Part shown: positions 33,173-45,388 of the stretch, one piece after another | Layout of the letters: the number at the start of each line of letters is the position of its first letter | How positions within the stretch are numbered: position 1 is the first letter of the stretch | Assembly (NCBI RefSeq): GCF_004193775.1 | Contig: NC_041021.1 | Location: 20,800,632-20,864,631, forward strand | Length of the DNA stretch: 64,000 nt | Direction: 5' to 3' | From: Glycine soja | Taxonomy: Eukaryota; Streptophyta; Magnoliopsida; Fabales; Fabaceae | Made by a program: the position numbers and the translations under genes | The notes under the pieces: generated by a model | Seen by the model: the letters and a program-made list of their open reading frames with translations, nothing else | The model's database searches: none | Told to the model about the DNA's origin: nothing

Positions 33173-36100
33173 TCATGGTGGAGGAAGAGTAGGGTGGAGT
33201 AAGGAAGTCTCTTCCACCACTACGTCCACTAAAGAAGGGTTCGTGAGGAATGGCTTAAGTCGATGTTCGTTGACCTTGAAGCTCTTGTTTGTGGAGTCGC
33301 TTTTGATCTCAACTGTACCATAAGGAAAAACATTAGTAACAACAAAAGGACCAATCCACTTAGACCTCAACTTACCACTCATGAGTCCAAGCCTAGAATT
33401 ATACAATAACACTTTTTGCCCAACCACGAAGTCTTTTTTAACTATCATACTATCATGGAACTTCTTGGTCTTTTCTTTGTAGAACTTGGCATTCTCGTAG
33501 GCTTCTAGGCGGATTTCATCTAACTCACTCAGTTGCAACTTCCTTTCCTCGCCAGCTTGATCCATAGAGAAGTTGCAAGTCTTCACTGCCCAGTATGCTT
33601 TGTGCTCAATTTCCACTGGAAGATGACATGCCTTTCCAAAGACAACCCGATAAGGAGACATTCCTATGGGTGCTTTGTAGGCAGTCCGATGTGCCCAGAG
33701 AGCATCATCAAGCCTGGTACTCCAATCTTTCCTGCTTGGCTGCACAATCTTCTCTAGAATTCTCTTGATTTCCCTGTTAGAAATTTCTGCCTGTCCATTA
33801 GTCTGGGGGTGGTATGGTGTGGATACCCTGTGTACCACCCCGTACTTTTTAAGCAGGGCATGCATTGTCCTGTTGCAAAAATGGGTTCCTTGATCACTAA
33901 CAATTGCTTTAGGTATTCCAAACCTGCAAAATAGATTAGACCTGACAAAGTCTGCGACAACTTTAGCATCATTAGTTCTAGTGGGCTTGGCTTCCACCCA
34001 TTTTGAAACATAGTCAACTGCAAGGAGAATGTAAACATAACCAAAAGAGACAGGAAAAGGACCCATGAAATCTATACCCCAGACATCAAACACCTCACAG
34101 AATAGCATAGGTTGCTGAGGCATTTGTTGTCGCCATGTAAGTGTATTTCCTGCTCTCTGACACTGCTCACAAGTGCTACAAATCTTCCACGCATCTTTAA
34201 AGATGGTGGGCCAATAAAAACCACAATCAAGCACTTTGCGAGCTGTCCTTTGAACACCCAGATGACCTCTCGGTGCGGAAGAATGACAGAACTGCAGGAC
34301 TGAGTCAGTCTTATGATCTGGAATACACCGTCTAATGACCTAATCACTGCACAATTTCCACAAGTAGGGGTCATCCCAAATAAAATGCTTAGCATCACTT
34401 TTAATTTTATCTTTTTGGGCTTTAGATGCTAAGGGAGGAAAAACAGAAGCAACTAAATAATTGACAATATTAGCAAACCAGGGAGTAGAAAGAGAGTCAG
34501 AAATACTATACAGTATATACAAATGATCATCCTGGAAATCATCCCGAATAGGTGAATCTGCATCAGATACACGTTCGATCTGACTTAAATGATCAGCAAC
34601 TAGATTTTGTGCTCCGCTCCTATCACGGATCTCCAAGTCAAACTCTTGGAGCCAGAGCATCCATCGGATCAACCTAGGCTTAGAATCAGCCTTCTTCAAC
34701 AAGTACTTTAGAGTTGCATGGTCAGTATAAACAATAATGCGAGTACCAAGCAAATAAGATCGAAATTTTTCAAGAGCAAAAACTATGGCTAGAAGCTCTT
34801 TCTCAGTAGTAGTATAATTTGCTTGGGCAGCATCTAAAGTCCTAGAAGCATAATATATCACCCTGGGAAATTTATCAATTTTCTGAGCAAGGACAGCCCC
34901 CAATGCATAATTTGATGCATCACACATAAGCTCAAAAGGGGCTGTCCAGTCGGGTGCCTGGATGATGGGGGTGGTAGTCAGCGCTCTTTTGAGGCAATCA
35001 AAAGCCTCTTTGCATCTGTCATTAAAGTCAAACTCCACCTCCTTTTGCAACAAGTTGGACAATGGAAGGGCTACTTTGCTAAAATCCCTTATAAAGCGCC
35101 TGTAGAATCCTGCATGACCAAGAAAAGATCGCACCTCTCGCACACAAGAGGGGTAAGGCAATTGTGAAATAACAGAAATTTTTGCAGGATCTACTTCAAT
35201 ACCCTTATTGGAAATAATGTGGCCTAAAACTATACCTTGCTCAACCATAAAATGACATTTTTCAAAATTTAGAACAAGGTTAGTTTCAATGCATCTATTC
35301 AGAACTTTTTCCAAACTATTCAAACAACCATCAAAAGAGGATCCATATACAGTGAAATCATCCATAAACACCTCTATGCAATTTTCTAAAAAATCACTGA
35401 AAATACTAATCATGCACTGCTGGAAGGTACCAGGGGCATTGCACAGGCTGAAAGACATCCTCCTATAAGCAAAAGTGCCGAAGGGGCAGGTGAATGTGGT
35501 CTTTTCCTGATCCTCAGGAGCAATAGTAATTTGCATATAACCAGAAAAACCATCAAGGAAACAGTAGTGGGATTTACCTGCCAGGCGTTCAAGCATCTGG
35601 TCAATGAATGGCAGGGGAAAATGGTCCTTTTTGGTAACCTGGTTCAGCCTCCTATAGTCAATGCAAACTATCCAATTGTTCTGCACCCGAGTAGGAATCA
35701 GCTCCTCCTTCTCATTTCTGATCACTGTGAGGCCAGTCTTCTTCGGGACTACCTGGACGGGACTCACCCATTGGCTATCGGAGATAGAATAAATGATTCC
35801 AGCTTGCAAAAGCTTGGTTATCTCCTTCTTCACTACATCAAGAATCACCGGGTTGAGTCTTCTCTGTGGTTGTCTTACTGGTTTAGCTTCATCCTCTAAA
35901 TTTATTCGATGCATACATGTGGATGGGCTAATACCAGGAATGTCCGCCAGGGTCCAGCCTATAGCCTTCTTATGCTTCTTGAGAACTGACAACAACTTCT
36001 CCTCTTGCTCATCAGCAAGGGAGGCAGATATAATCACTGGAAAACTCTTGCTATCATCCAAGTAAGCGTATTTTAAATTTGATGGCAGAGGCTTCAATTC

Positions 36101-38848
36101 TGGTGTGGTCGGCTGGACAGTGGTGGAAGGGGATGGTTTCTCAGCCTTTACCTCATAAAGAAAGTCAGAGGTATGTGTACTTCCTGAAACATGGTTAGTC
36201 CTATCTGACTTTATAAAATCAATCTCAAGAGGTAAAACACCATCACCAGGCATGCAATCAATATCACTCTCAGATTCACTCTCAGCATCAAATTCAGACA
36301 TATGATCAAGTACAATTTCAGACTCAATGCATGAAGAGTGAGAGGCATGCAGATTAGAATAAAGATCAGTCATGTATTCATCAACAACATGGTCAATTAT
36401 TTCAGCACGAAATACATAAAGATCTTCAGATGGGTATTTCATAGCATCCAGAATATTAAAATGAACAGTTATATCACCAAACTCCATGGACAGTGTGCCT
36501 GCATAAACATCTATCTTAGTTCTAGCAGTTTTCATAAAGGGTCTGCCTAGAATGATGGGAACTGATCCTTGAGAAAATCCATCTTCCATATTCAAAATAT
36601 AAAAATCAATAGGGAAAATCAGTTCACCAACTCTAACTAAGACATCTTCTATGAAACCAACAGGGTAGGCAACACTTCTATTAGCTAAATGAATTACCAC
36701 ATCAGTTGACTGCAAGTGGCCTAGAGATAGAGAATTAAAAATAGACAGAGGCATAACACTAACAGAAGCTCCTAAATCTAGCATGGCATTGTCAAACTTA
36801 CTATTCCCTATGATACAAGGTATGCTGAATGTACCTGGATCTTTGCATTTTTCAGGAATTTGAGGAACAGATTTACCAATCAATGCGGAGACATTTCTGC
36901 CCATGCTAATCCGTTCACTTCCTTTAAGCTTCCGCTTATTAGTGCACAGCTCCTTCAAGAATTTGGCATATCTTGGAATTTGCTTTATTGCATCCAACAG
37001 AGGTATGTTTACCTCTACCTTTCTAAACGTTTCCAAGATCTCTTTCTCTGCCTCTTCCATTTTTTTGTTGGAAACTGCTCTTGGAGGGAATGGAAGAGGG
37101 GGAATGTGCTGCTTCTGCAAATCAGAATTACATGTGGAAGAAGATTCACCTGCACAGAAATTGTTAGGTAAATTTTTGTCATCACCTTTTTCTGGAATAG
37201 AGTGAAGTTTGGCAGGTTCATTTGCAGATGAGGAAGGTGCTACGGGTTGAGGTCCTTGACATTGCTTTCCCGACCTCAATGAAATGGCACTGACATTTTT
37301 GGGATTTTGGACAGCTTGAGAAGGCAGCTTGTCAGAATTCTGGGACTGTTGTTGATTCAATTGGGTAGCCAATTGTCCCATCTGATTGGTTAAGCTCTGA
37401 ATGGAGGCTCTGGTCTCTTGCTGAAACTGCATGTTCTGCATAGTCATTTGCCTCACAAGTTCTTCGAAGGAAGGTTATGGAGGGGCCTCAACTGTTGGAT
37501 GTTTCTGGGGTTGTTGTTGTTGTTGGATTGGTTGAGGAATGTATGGTCTGCTTGGGCCAGCAGCATTTTGGAAGGAAGGAGCAGGCTGCTGTTGTTGTTG
37601 CTGAGGGCTGGACCATCTGAGGTTAGGGTGATTCCTCCATCCAGGGTTGTATCTGTTGCTGGAGAGGTCATAATTGCTCTGCTGTGGTTGATTTTGCTGC
37701 TGAGGTAGAGGAGGTCTATTGTAAATATTTGCAGCATAAGCTTCAAGCTGCTCAATTGCTCCAGGTTGCTGCATGGAAGGGCAAAGGTCTGTATGGTGGT
37801 CAGCAGAGGAGCACAAACCACAAACCCTTGCGACAGGTACAGATTTCTGATTCAAGGCCAGCTGGGTTACCAAGTTAACCAATGCATCCAGTTTGCCTTC
37901 AAGCTTCTTAGTTTCAGATGATGCAGATGGGTTTGTAGCTACCTCATGCACTCCTCTAATGACTATGGCATCATTTCTGGCGCTAAACTACTGGGAGTTG
38001 GAGGCCATCTTCTCAATTAAATTTCTGGCTTCAGCAGGAGTCATGTCTCCAAGGGCTCCACCACTGGCAGCATCTATCATACTTCTCTCCATATTACTGA
38101 GTCCTTCATAAAAATATTGGAGAAGAAGTTGTTCTGAAATCTGATGGTGGGGGCAACTGGCACATAGTTTCTTAAATCTCTCCCAGTACTCATACAGGCT
38201 CTCTCCACTGAGTTGTCTAATACTTGAGATATCCTTCCTGATGGTTGTGGTCCTGGAAGCAGGGAAAAATTTCTCTAAGAATACTCTCTTAAGGTCATCC
38301 CAGCTCGTGATGGACCTTGGAGCAAGGTAATACAGCCAGTCCTTTGCCACTCCCTCTAATGAATGAGGAAAAGCCTTTAGAAATATGTGATCCTCTTGGA
38401 CATCTGGGGGTTTCATGGTGGAGCAGACAATGTGAAATTCTTTCAAATGTTTGTGCGGGTCTTCACCTGCAAGGCCATGAAACTTTGGAAGAAAATGAAT
38501 CAGTCCAGTTTTAAGAACATATGGGACATCCTCATCAGGTTATTGGATGCACAAGCTTTCGTAGGTGAAATCAGGTGCAGCCATTTCCCTTAGAGTCCTC
38601 TCAAGGGGTGGAGGTTGTGCCATGTTCTCAGAATGTGCAAAATCAGAATGTTCAGAATCAGAATGCTCAAAATTATAATGCTCAAGATCAGGATGTTCAA
38701 AATCACCAATAACAGAATGCACAGCTTCACCAGTAATGGAATGCTCAGAATGATCAAAAGGTATAAAATGATGCCTAACTAATCTATGAAATGTCCTATC
38801 TATCTCAGGATCAAAGGGTTGTAAGTCAGATGGATTGCCTCTAGTCAT
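33173..38848 (-). pseudogene. Gag-pol polyprotein gene of element B, four premature stops
   Basis: One frame of 1,892 codons from MTRGNPSDLQPFDPEIDRTF (38848) to ...LHPTLPPP (33173), with stops at 38540, 37988, 37475 and 34340 and no frameshift. Order: gag core with CCHC knuckle CGLCSSADHHTDLC; DLGA protease ('MLDLGASVSVMP'); RT with catalytic FMDD (35357-35368); RNase H ('MCDASNYALGAVLAQK', 'YTTTEKELLAIVFALEKF', 'YTDHATLKYLL'); integrase with a zinc domain (GHLGV ... CSTCEQC) and DDE core ('WGIDFMGPF', 'VSDQGTHF', 'NGQAEI'). Comparison with A gives C-to-T for 37988 (CAA to TAG includes it) but C-to-A and G-to-T for 38540 and 37475. It makes the coat and all enzymes of replication in related active copies; here it is disabled. 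Confidence 0.92.
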
Positions 38849-39663
38849 ACACTACATTCAGCATGCACACAACTAGTTGCCTTATCATGTAAATAAAGGT
38901 GTAGGTTTGAACTACAGCTACCCTCAAATGATATCCAAATGACTTGAAATTTTGTGAGCAACCTTATAAAATGATGAGAAGATAGCACAAAAAATTTCAG
39001 ACAAAAATTCAAAGTCTAACTATGAAAGCTAAAAATGGTAAGTTAAGAAAAATAAGTGAATAAAACTTGAAAAATAAAAAACTTTTGACAGAATCGCTTT
39101 ATTTGGACGATGGAGACCTCAGTCAGCCTATGGCCAGCTGCCACTGCGTAGGAAATTTTTTTCTACCCCAAATGCATATATAATAATTGCGATTCTGATA
39201 ACCGGAGCAAAAGTTATGGCCGTTTGAAGTTTTGACAAACACAAAATTTGCTAGTTTTTTGGAACTTTCAAATCTGACCAAACTAAAGGCTCTAGCTATT
39301 TTTCCCACAAAATATGGATTAAAAGAAGTTTCCACAAAAAAATTCAGCCAAAAATAACAACCCTAGCTACTAAAACAAAAAATCTCAAATAATTCAGCAT
39401 GGGTGGTCGCTAAAATCCGTCTCTAATTGATTTCTACTACTACTCTGTTTTTGCCGCAAGCACACTCTTCACAGCAAAACACCCAAGACTAAAACAGGGG
39501 AAACGCTTAATGGGAAAACTGAAACAGAACACACATTAAACAAAATACCAGGACACTAAACAACATTAACACACATACTAACACAATACTAACAATTAAA
39601 CATAAAACACGAAAGGATTAAACACACAACACTAGCTAGCTATTATGAACCTTTGGACAATGC
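38849..39663 (-). other. Leader between PBS and gag (element B)
   Basis: About 0.8 kb non-coding, homologous to the leaders of A and C. Confidence 0.65.
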
Positions 39664-39681
39664 TCCCCGGCAACGGAGCCA
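39664..39681 (-). other. Primer binding site, tRNA-Asp type (element B)
   Basis: Plus-strand text TCCCCGGCAACGGAGCCA, 17 of 18 bases identical to the plant tRNA-Asp 3' end. It is 4 bp inside the 5' LTR. Confidence 0.9.
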
Positions 39682-39685
39682 AATT

Positions 39686-40814
39686 TGATCGAGGCCGTAC
39701 CCAAATCAAATAAACATGAAAATGCAGTAACTAGGAAGTGATCCTAGGTCGTTTCCCAACGAGCAGTGACAAACCAAATGTTCATAATATACTTGCAGTA
39801 ACAGTAACGATTGGGGGGGGGGGGTTTGGTTGTTTGGTAATTAAAGAGCAGAACAAGTAAACTGGAATACGAAAATACTAATATTAAAAATGGGTTGTTT
39901 CCTCTGATTCAGAAGCCATTCTCTTATCCTGGGTTATGGAAAATTCGTCCCTAACAGTCAACCACTTAATCCAACCCTGTTTCAATTTACTAAGCGAAAA
40001 TCAACTTAGGGTTTTCAATACGTGATTAAGCACCACATACACCAGTTAGCCCTTCGTCCATTAAGCATGAACGCAAGTTAGGCTCAGAGGCAATTAATCA
40101 AACACGAAGCGTGCACTGATTAATATTCACGAAATTGGGATAACGGGTGAAGGGAAAACTGCCAGGAACCCACATTACAAGCGAAACCTCAAAGAGAGTT
40201 GGGCTTCGTCATCAAAAGGAAACAACACCAGAAAATCTAGCCTTCCATGGATTCAAACAGAAAACGCAAATGAAACATGAAACAGAAACATAAATGAACA
40301 GAAACGTAAATGAAAGTAGAAGAAGAAGCACGAATGAACTCGTAATTAGAAGCAGAAAACGGAAATTTGCATTAAGAACGAAAATTGTAACAAGGGAACA
40401 GAAAAACGTAAAAACCTAAAACCAAAGCTCTGAATAATGAAAATAGCAGAATAGAATGCCTTGCACGAATCCCAAGGCAGCTATTTAAAAAGAGTCACTC
40501 AAAGTCACTGGGCCCTATTACAATACTCTGGCCCAAAATGAAATAAACACTGAACAACATAAAATAAAATTGCGAAATTTCCTAATTAGAAATTAACTAA
40601 GGTAAGCGCTGCTTTATTTGCCCTCTTCAAGTCCACAACTAAAATCCGGATTAAGCCCAATGTTTCATTAATTCCTGAAATTAGATTAAAAACATCAAAT
40701 TAGCTAAATGAGCCCAAATAATAAAACTGCCTAATTAATTGACAATTAAGACCAATCAATAATTAAAATGGTGCAAAAAGGGTTTAGAAAATAGAAGAAA
40801 ATGATGGCACATCA
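39686..40814 (-). repeat. 5' LTR of element B
   Basis: 1129 bp, near-identical to the 3' LTR. A TATA-like TTTTAAATAG lies at 40481-40490 on the minus strand. It has fewer 16-bp units (about 40286-40316) and a longer G-run than the 3' LTR. Confidence 0.93.
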
Positions 40815-40819
40815 GTGGA

Positions 40820-41291
40820 GAATCTTGGACTTGATCTTGGATTAGTGGCCTAAACCATATCTAAAATTCACTAATCATAATTAGTGAAATTTAGGCTCCA
40901 AAATTTGGCTCCACAAATTCAAGTGAAATTTGAATAGAAATTTAAATTTCCCTCCAATTTTGTGTGACACTTAGGCTATAAATAGAGGTCATGTGTGTGT
41001 ATTTTTTTAACTTTGATCATTTGAAAATTAAACTTCAGATTTCAAAGCTCTCGAGCACAAAATTCGGTGCTCTTCTCTCCCTCTCCCTTCATTCATCTCC
41101 TTCTTCCTCCAAGCTCTTATCCATGACCTCCTATGGTGGTGATGAGCTTCTTCTAGACTCATCTTCTCCTTGAAGTGGCGTCTCCTCTCTCTCCTCCTTC
41201 TCCATTCCGCTGTTATTCATCATCCAAGAAGCAAAGGAACCCATTGATGAAGAAGATCCTAGGCCTACAAGCTCCAATGGAGCTTACATCA
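40820..41291 (+). repeat. 3' LTR of element I, right part
   Basis: Continuation of the LTR begun at 30123. It has the TATA box GGCTATAAATAG (40975-40986) and ends AGCTTACATCA at 41291. The end matches the end of the H LTR (AGCTTCCATCA). It joins Ogre-type gag at 41292. Confidence 0.75.
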
Positions 41292-41480
41292 TGGAGGTTG
41301 ATAGACCTTTCTCAAGCTCACTACGGCCATCTAGTTGCTAAGTAAGGATGGTAGTAGGTCATCGTGCGGCATTGGGATTGGGCTAAATTCTATAGGTTTT
41401 CTTTCTGGGAGATTCTTCCATGGATTGGTGTTTATGTTGATTGGGCGTTCTGGGTCAGAGGGGCGTTGGGCAAGGGGGGG
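41292..41480 (-). pseudogene. Ogre-like gag piece 'N' (left of H)
   Basis: Minus-strand residues 'PWKNLPERKPIEFSPIPMPH' and 'LLPSLL' match the gag stretch of E just before its zinc knuckle (1674-1560). It reads on with '*MAVVSLRKVYQPP' to 41292, where the LTR of I ends. The rest of this gag is at 49315-50100; element H lies between. About 25 residues are missing at the H insertion site compared with E. Confidence 0.7.
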
Positions 41481-41784
41481 TGATGCAATCCTCCCTAGGA
41501 AAGGACCAGTTACCAGAGCCATGAGCAAGAGGCTCCAAGAGGATTGGGCTAGAGCTGATAAAGAAGGCCTTAGGGTTCTCATGAACCTTAGGGTAGATTT
41601 TTGAACCTATGGGCCAAGGTTGGGTCCACTCTTCTTTGTAAATATTAGAATAGGTTTTTTTTATTCTTTTGGGCCTTGTATTTTGGCCATTCTAGTAGTA
41701 TATGGTTTTAGCCTTGTATTTCATGGTGTTTTGAGTAGTTTTTGTAGTAGGGACTTTTTTGTATTTTCATGTATTTTGTCATGG

Positions 41785-41997
41785 GGGTGATCTTAGCTAT
41801 TATAGGGGGGGTGTAGCTAAGCTCTAGCTTCTCATCTCTAGGAGGTGAGCTTAGCTATTAGAGAGGTGTGTGTACCTAAGCTCTAGCTTCTCAAGGAGGT
41901 GAGCTTAGTTATTAGAGGGTTATGTGTAGCTAAGCTCTAGCTTCTCAAGGAGGTGAGCTTAGTTATTAGAGGGGTGTGTAGCTAAGCTCTAGCTTCT
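41785..41997 (+). repeat. Intra-LTR tandem repeat, about 54-60 bp, four units
   Basis: Each unit reads roughly GTGAGCTTAGCTATTAGAG, then GTGTGTAGCTAAGCTC and TAGCTTCTCAAGGAG. The 3' LTR of H (48775-48950) has three units, and the solo LTR at 60480-60680 has three. Confidence 0.8.
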
Positions 41998-42068
41998 CAA
42001 GGAAGTTTTTTCAAAGAAACTTCTCAAGGAAGTTTTCTCAAGAAAGCTTCTCAAGGAAGCTACCTAGT

Positions 42069-42079
42069 CTATAAATAGA
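42069..42079 (+). promoter_or_regulatory. LTR TATA box (element H)
   Basis: TCTATAAATAG; also at 49016-49026 in the 3' LTR and 60740-60750 in the solo LTR. Confidence 0.7.
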
Positions 42080-42414
42080 AGCATGTGTAACACTTGTTGC
42101 AACTTTGATGAATGAAAGTCTTATGAGACACACTTCAAAGTTCCACTTCTCTCCCTCTTTTATTCCTTCAATTTCGTGCTCCCCCCTTTTCTCTTTCTTT
42201 TCCTCCATTAAAGCATCCCCTTCTTATCCAAGACACATTCTTGATGGTGAAGCTCCTTCTTCCATGGCTTATTCCCTAATGGATGGTGTCTCCCCACTCC
42301 TCTTCTCCTTTGCCTTCCGCTGCATCTCCATGGTGGAAAATCACCATTGAAGGACCTCATTGAAGCTCAAAGATCCAGCCTCCATAGAAGCTCCACAAGC
42401 AAGCTTCCATCAAG

Positions 42415-42427
42415 TGGTAATCAGAGC
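42415..42427 (+). other. Primer binding site, initiator Met tRNA type, with an extra A
   Basis: TGGTAATCAGAGC two bases after the LTR end; the usual form is TGGTATCAGAGC, as in element M at 51017. Confidence 0.75.
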
Positions 42428-44314
42428 ACAAGAGCTTCAAGTAGGTGCTCCTTAAATCTCCATTGATTTTCAGTTTTACCTTCTCCTCCATTGTTGTTTC
42501 TTCATTTTTCTCCATGTATCTCCTCACATGTCTTGTGCTAAATGTTGTTAAAATGATTCTTTAGAATTTCCACCGATTAAACTAGCTATAGAAGCTAGAT
42601 TTTATTTTCTATGGTTCAAATTTCTTGTTCTTGTTCTTGAACCATGAGTTGTGTTGAGTTTTGGTTCCTTTGAGTTTTTTCTTGCTATTTTTTTTTGTGG
42701 CTGAAACCTAAACCATAAAATTCTTACAAAAATATTAAAGTAGAAGAAAACCTCAAAAATCTAGAGTGACTTGTTCACCTATTGTAGTTTTGTCATAGAA
42801 GTCATGTCTAGTCGTGAAACTTGTCACATAAGATTTTTTATGTTGTGCTGAATTTTATTTTCTTGTTTCTTTTTCTAACTCATTTGTGCATGAGTGTATG
42901 AAATTATTTTAGCCTATTATTTTATTTGAGTCAAATATTTCATGTTAATTAGTCCTTAACATGTTCATGCAAAATTCTTAGAGAGTCTTTGATTGTGAAT
43001 CTTTTCTTGAACTTTTTGGTTTCCTTATGATTGTGTCTATTGTGAATTTGAGTTTTGGTGATTGAATTGATGGCTGAAATGTTGATCCTAAGTGAATATT
43101 GAACTCCTAAAACTGTGGTAAACAATACTAGTGAGTTCAACATACATAGGAAGGTTGAAAGTAAGCCCAAGGCAATCAATATACCATGCTTAAAAAAAAA
43201 ATCGCTGGTGCAGGCAGCTTGGACATACAAAATTGTAAAAATTACTTAGAATTGGTTACTTCGAATTTTGAGCTGAAATTTTTACTGAATTTTCTAGACA
43301 TCTGGAAAAAAGTTATCAAAAAAGAACCAATTGATTTGGATAAAAGGAAAAAATACGAAAAATCACACAAGTTGGCATAAAATCAGAGTCCAGAAAAAAA
43401 AAGTGAAAGGGAAGTGTGCTTGTTGTTTTGGCTCGAAATTTGTGCTATAATTGGTTCCTATTTTATACCAATCTTAGTTCTGAAATTTCAATTTAAAATA
43501 AGTGTGAAAAAAAATGCCAAAGCTAGAGGTTTGTTGAGTCTTTTTTTTTAGTTTTTTTACTCTACTCTAGAGCCATTATAAGTTTCTCTTTGAGTCCTAG
43601 CTTGCTTCTATGTCCTTTTCATTGCTTTAATTGTTGAATAATCCTTGAAAAATTGTCTTGTTAAAACTCCATTGGTTTAGCTTTCATTTCCTTTTTTTTG
43701 TCTTTGGTTATTGCTTGTCTCTTTGTTTCCTTGTTTGTGAGTTGCCATATAGGGAATTGGAAAGGAGGATTGGTGCCATCCCTTGAAGAATTTGAGTCAA
43801 GAAGCAAGGGGCCAACCATCTTAAGAGCTATTGGACTAAGAAGCACTCCAAATTGAGTGAATCAAAAAAGAGAGAAAAACCACCAAAATTGAGGACCTTT
43901 TTGCAATTTTGTAATTGACAATTTACTTACTTTCATTGCTTTCAAATTTTGTAACAAAAAGGCCTTTCATTGGAAGTAAGTTGGGAGCCTCCAATAGGTC
44001 ACCCTACTTCCCTTTGTGTGTAATAATTTTAGGCAATTTTCCCTTAGGATTGTGAGCGTTTTGTAGGGAACCTTGAATGTGGTCATCCAAACACTCTTAG
44101 GATTCACCTAGTTTACTTTTCTTGTTTACTTTCATAACTTATTTCCTTTACCTTCCATTGTCAAACCACCTAGATAGCTTCCATTTTACCAATTAGTTTT
44201 TACCTTATCTTTCACACCTCTTTTAGTGTTTATTTTAGCTAGTTTCAACCATAGTTTCTTTAACCTTTTGTTTTCAAACCCTGAACAAGAAAGAACCACA
44301 ACTTAGAAACCAAC
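42428..44314 (+). other. Leader of element H
   Basis: About 1.9 kb with no supported coding, its second half homologous to the leader of I. Short open frames (42949-43230 minus, 43186-43380 plus) are not conserved in I. Confidence 0.6.
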
Positions 44315-45388
44315 ATGAGTCATCATTCAACTAGTGTTAATGATGAGGGTACTAGTCAAAAGGACCCTTTATCTAGAATCTTAGATGAGTTGATTTCTCT
44401 CAAGTTATGGAAAGAAAAACAAGAGAGAAAAGAAAAAGGAAAAAAAAAGAGTGGAAGAAATAAGTCAAGATGAAAGAGAGAAAATAAGAGAGGAAAAAAG
44501 AAGAAAAATAATAAAAGAAATGAAAAGAGAAAAAAATGCCTCCTATAGTAGTCATGACTCTTGCAAGAGTTTAAGTAAAGAACTTAGTGACTATTATAGA
44601 GGGCGCCATAGTTCACATACTAAACATCACTCCCAAAGAAGGGAAAAGGATTGAAGGCCTCAAGAGGTTAACATTAGTCTTCCATATTTCCATGGAAAAG
44701 ATAATGTTAAGGCCTACTTAGATTGGGAAATTAAGGTTGAAAAACTCTTTGTTTGCCATCATATTAGCGAAGAGAGAAAAGTTCCATTGGCTACCCTTAG
44801 CTTTCAAGGGTATGCCCTCTATTGGTGGACTTCCCTTGTTAGGGAATGAAGGATTCATAGGGATCCTCCTGTAGAGTATTGGAATTAAGAGTACCCTTAG
44901 GAAGAGGCACATTCCCTCCTACTATGAAAGAGAGCTTATGGACAAGCTCCAAAGGCTTAAACAAGGGAGTATGAGTGGTGAAGAATATAGACAAACAAAT
45001 GGAGCTACTCTTTTTCAGAGCTGGACTTAGGGAGGAGGAAAGGACAAGCATAGCTAGGTTCCTTAGTGGGCTTAATATGGAAGTAAGGGACAAGGTTGAA
45101 CTCCTTCCATATAGGGACCTAGATGAATTAGTCCAACTTTGTATAAGAGTGGAACAACAACTAAAAAGAAAGCCTTCTTCAAAACCTTATGGCTTTCACT
45201 CTTGTCCAAGGAAGGACCAAGCCCAAGGAATTTTGGGGGCTACATCTTCAAAACCCAAGGAAGATAAGGGTAAGACCATAGAGAAATACACCCCTAAGAC
45301 TAGTTCCTAAGAAAGGACTAGCAACATTAAATGCTTCAAATGTCTTGGGAGAGGTCACATTTCCTCTCAATGCCCCACAAAGAAAACC
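44315..45388 (+). pseudogene. Gag (element H)
   Basis: Starts MSHHSTSVNDEGTSQKDPLS, then lysine/glutamate-rich text, then the gag core: 'LPYFHGKDNVKAYLDWEIKV', 'KVPLATLSFQGYALYWWTSL', 'FLSGLNMEVRDKVELLPYRD', 'LDELVQLCIRVEQQLKRKPS'. The CCHC knuckle CFKCLGRGHISSQC is intact at 45332-45373. Frameshifts near 44440, 44850 and 44970 and stops at 44652 and near 45308 break the frame; the last open piece is 44975-45310. The protein would assemble virus-like particles in the cytoplasm. Confidence 0.82.

Larger units (their letters stand above)
30539..40814 (-). mobile_element. Full-length Athila/Diaspora-like element 'B' with target duplication
   Basis: 10,276 bp on the minus strand: 5' LTR (40814-39686), PBS (39681-39664), leader, a single gag-pol frame (38848-33173), 3' non-coding (33172-31707), PPT (31706-31696), 3' LTR (31695-30539). 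Flanks 30534-30538 and 40815-40819 are both GTGGA. The two LTRs differ by about a dozen substitutions plus two length changes, pointing to a recent insertion. No envelope-like frame follows pol, which fits the soybean Diaspora group (Athila lineage lacking env) as I know it; the name needs a library match. Confidence 0.93.
27384..41291 (+). mobile_element. Chromovirus-like relic 'I' (5'-truncated, split by element B)
   Basis: Plus-strand parts: leader (27384-28511), degenerate gag (28512-29270), degenerate protease/RT remnants (29271-30108), PPT (about 30108-30122), and a 3' LTR in two halves, 30123-30538 and 40820-41291. Element B (30539-40814) sits in that LTR, flanked by GTGGA on both sides. 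The 5' LTR is absent. Same family as H but more decayed, with internal deletions in gag and pol. Confidence 0.75.
41481..42412 (+). repeat. 5' LTR of element H
   Basis: 932 bp from TGATGCAATCCTCCC to AGCTTCCATCA. The first 124 bases are open and encode the pol tail (DAILPRKGPVTRAMSKRLQE...). It holds a four-unit tandem repeat at about 41785-41995 and a TATA box near 42070. An LTR-internal open frame at 42105-42350 recurs in the solo LTR at 60777-60974 by homology and is not called as a gene. Confidence 0.9.

Noticed and set aside
39664..39681. A tRNA-Asp gene fragment
   Set aside because: Only the 18 bases complementary to the tRNA 3' end, at the LTR border: a primer binding site, not a gene.
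42105..42350. 81-residue open frame in the H LTR, with a counterpart at 60777-60974
   Set aside because: Shared only because the LTRs are homologous; the 3' LTR of H does not keep it, so no sign of coding constraint.
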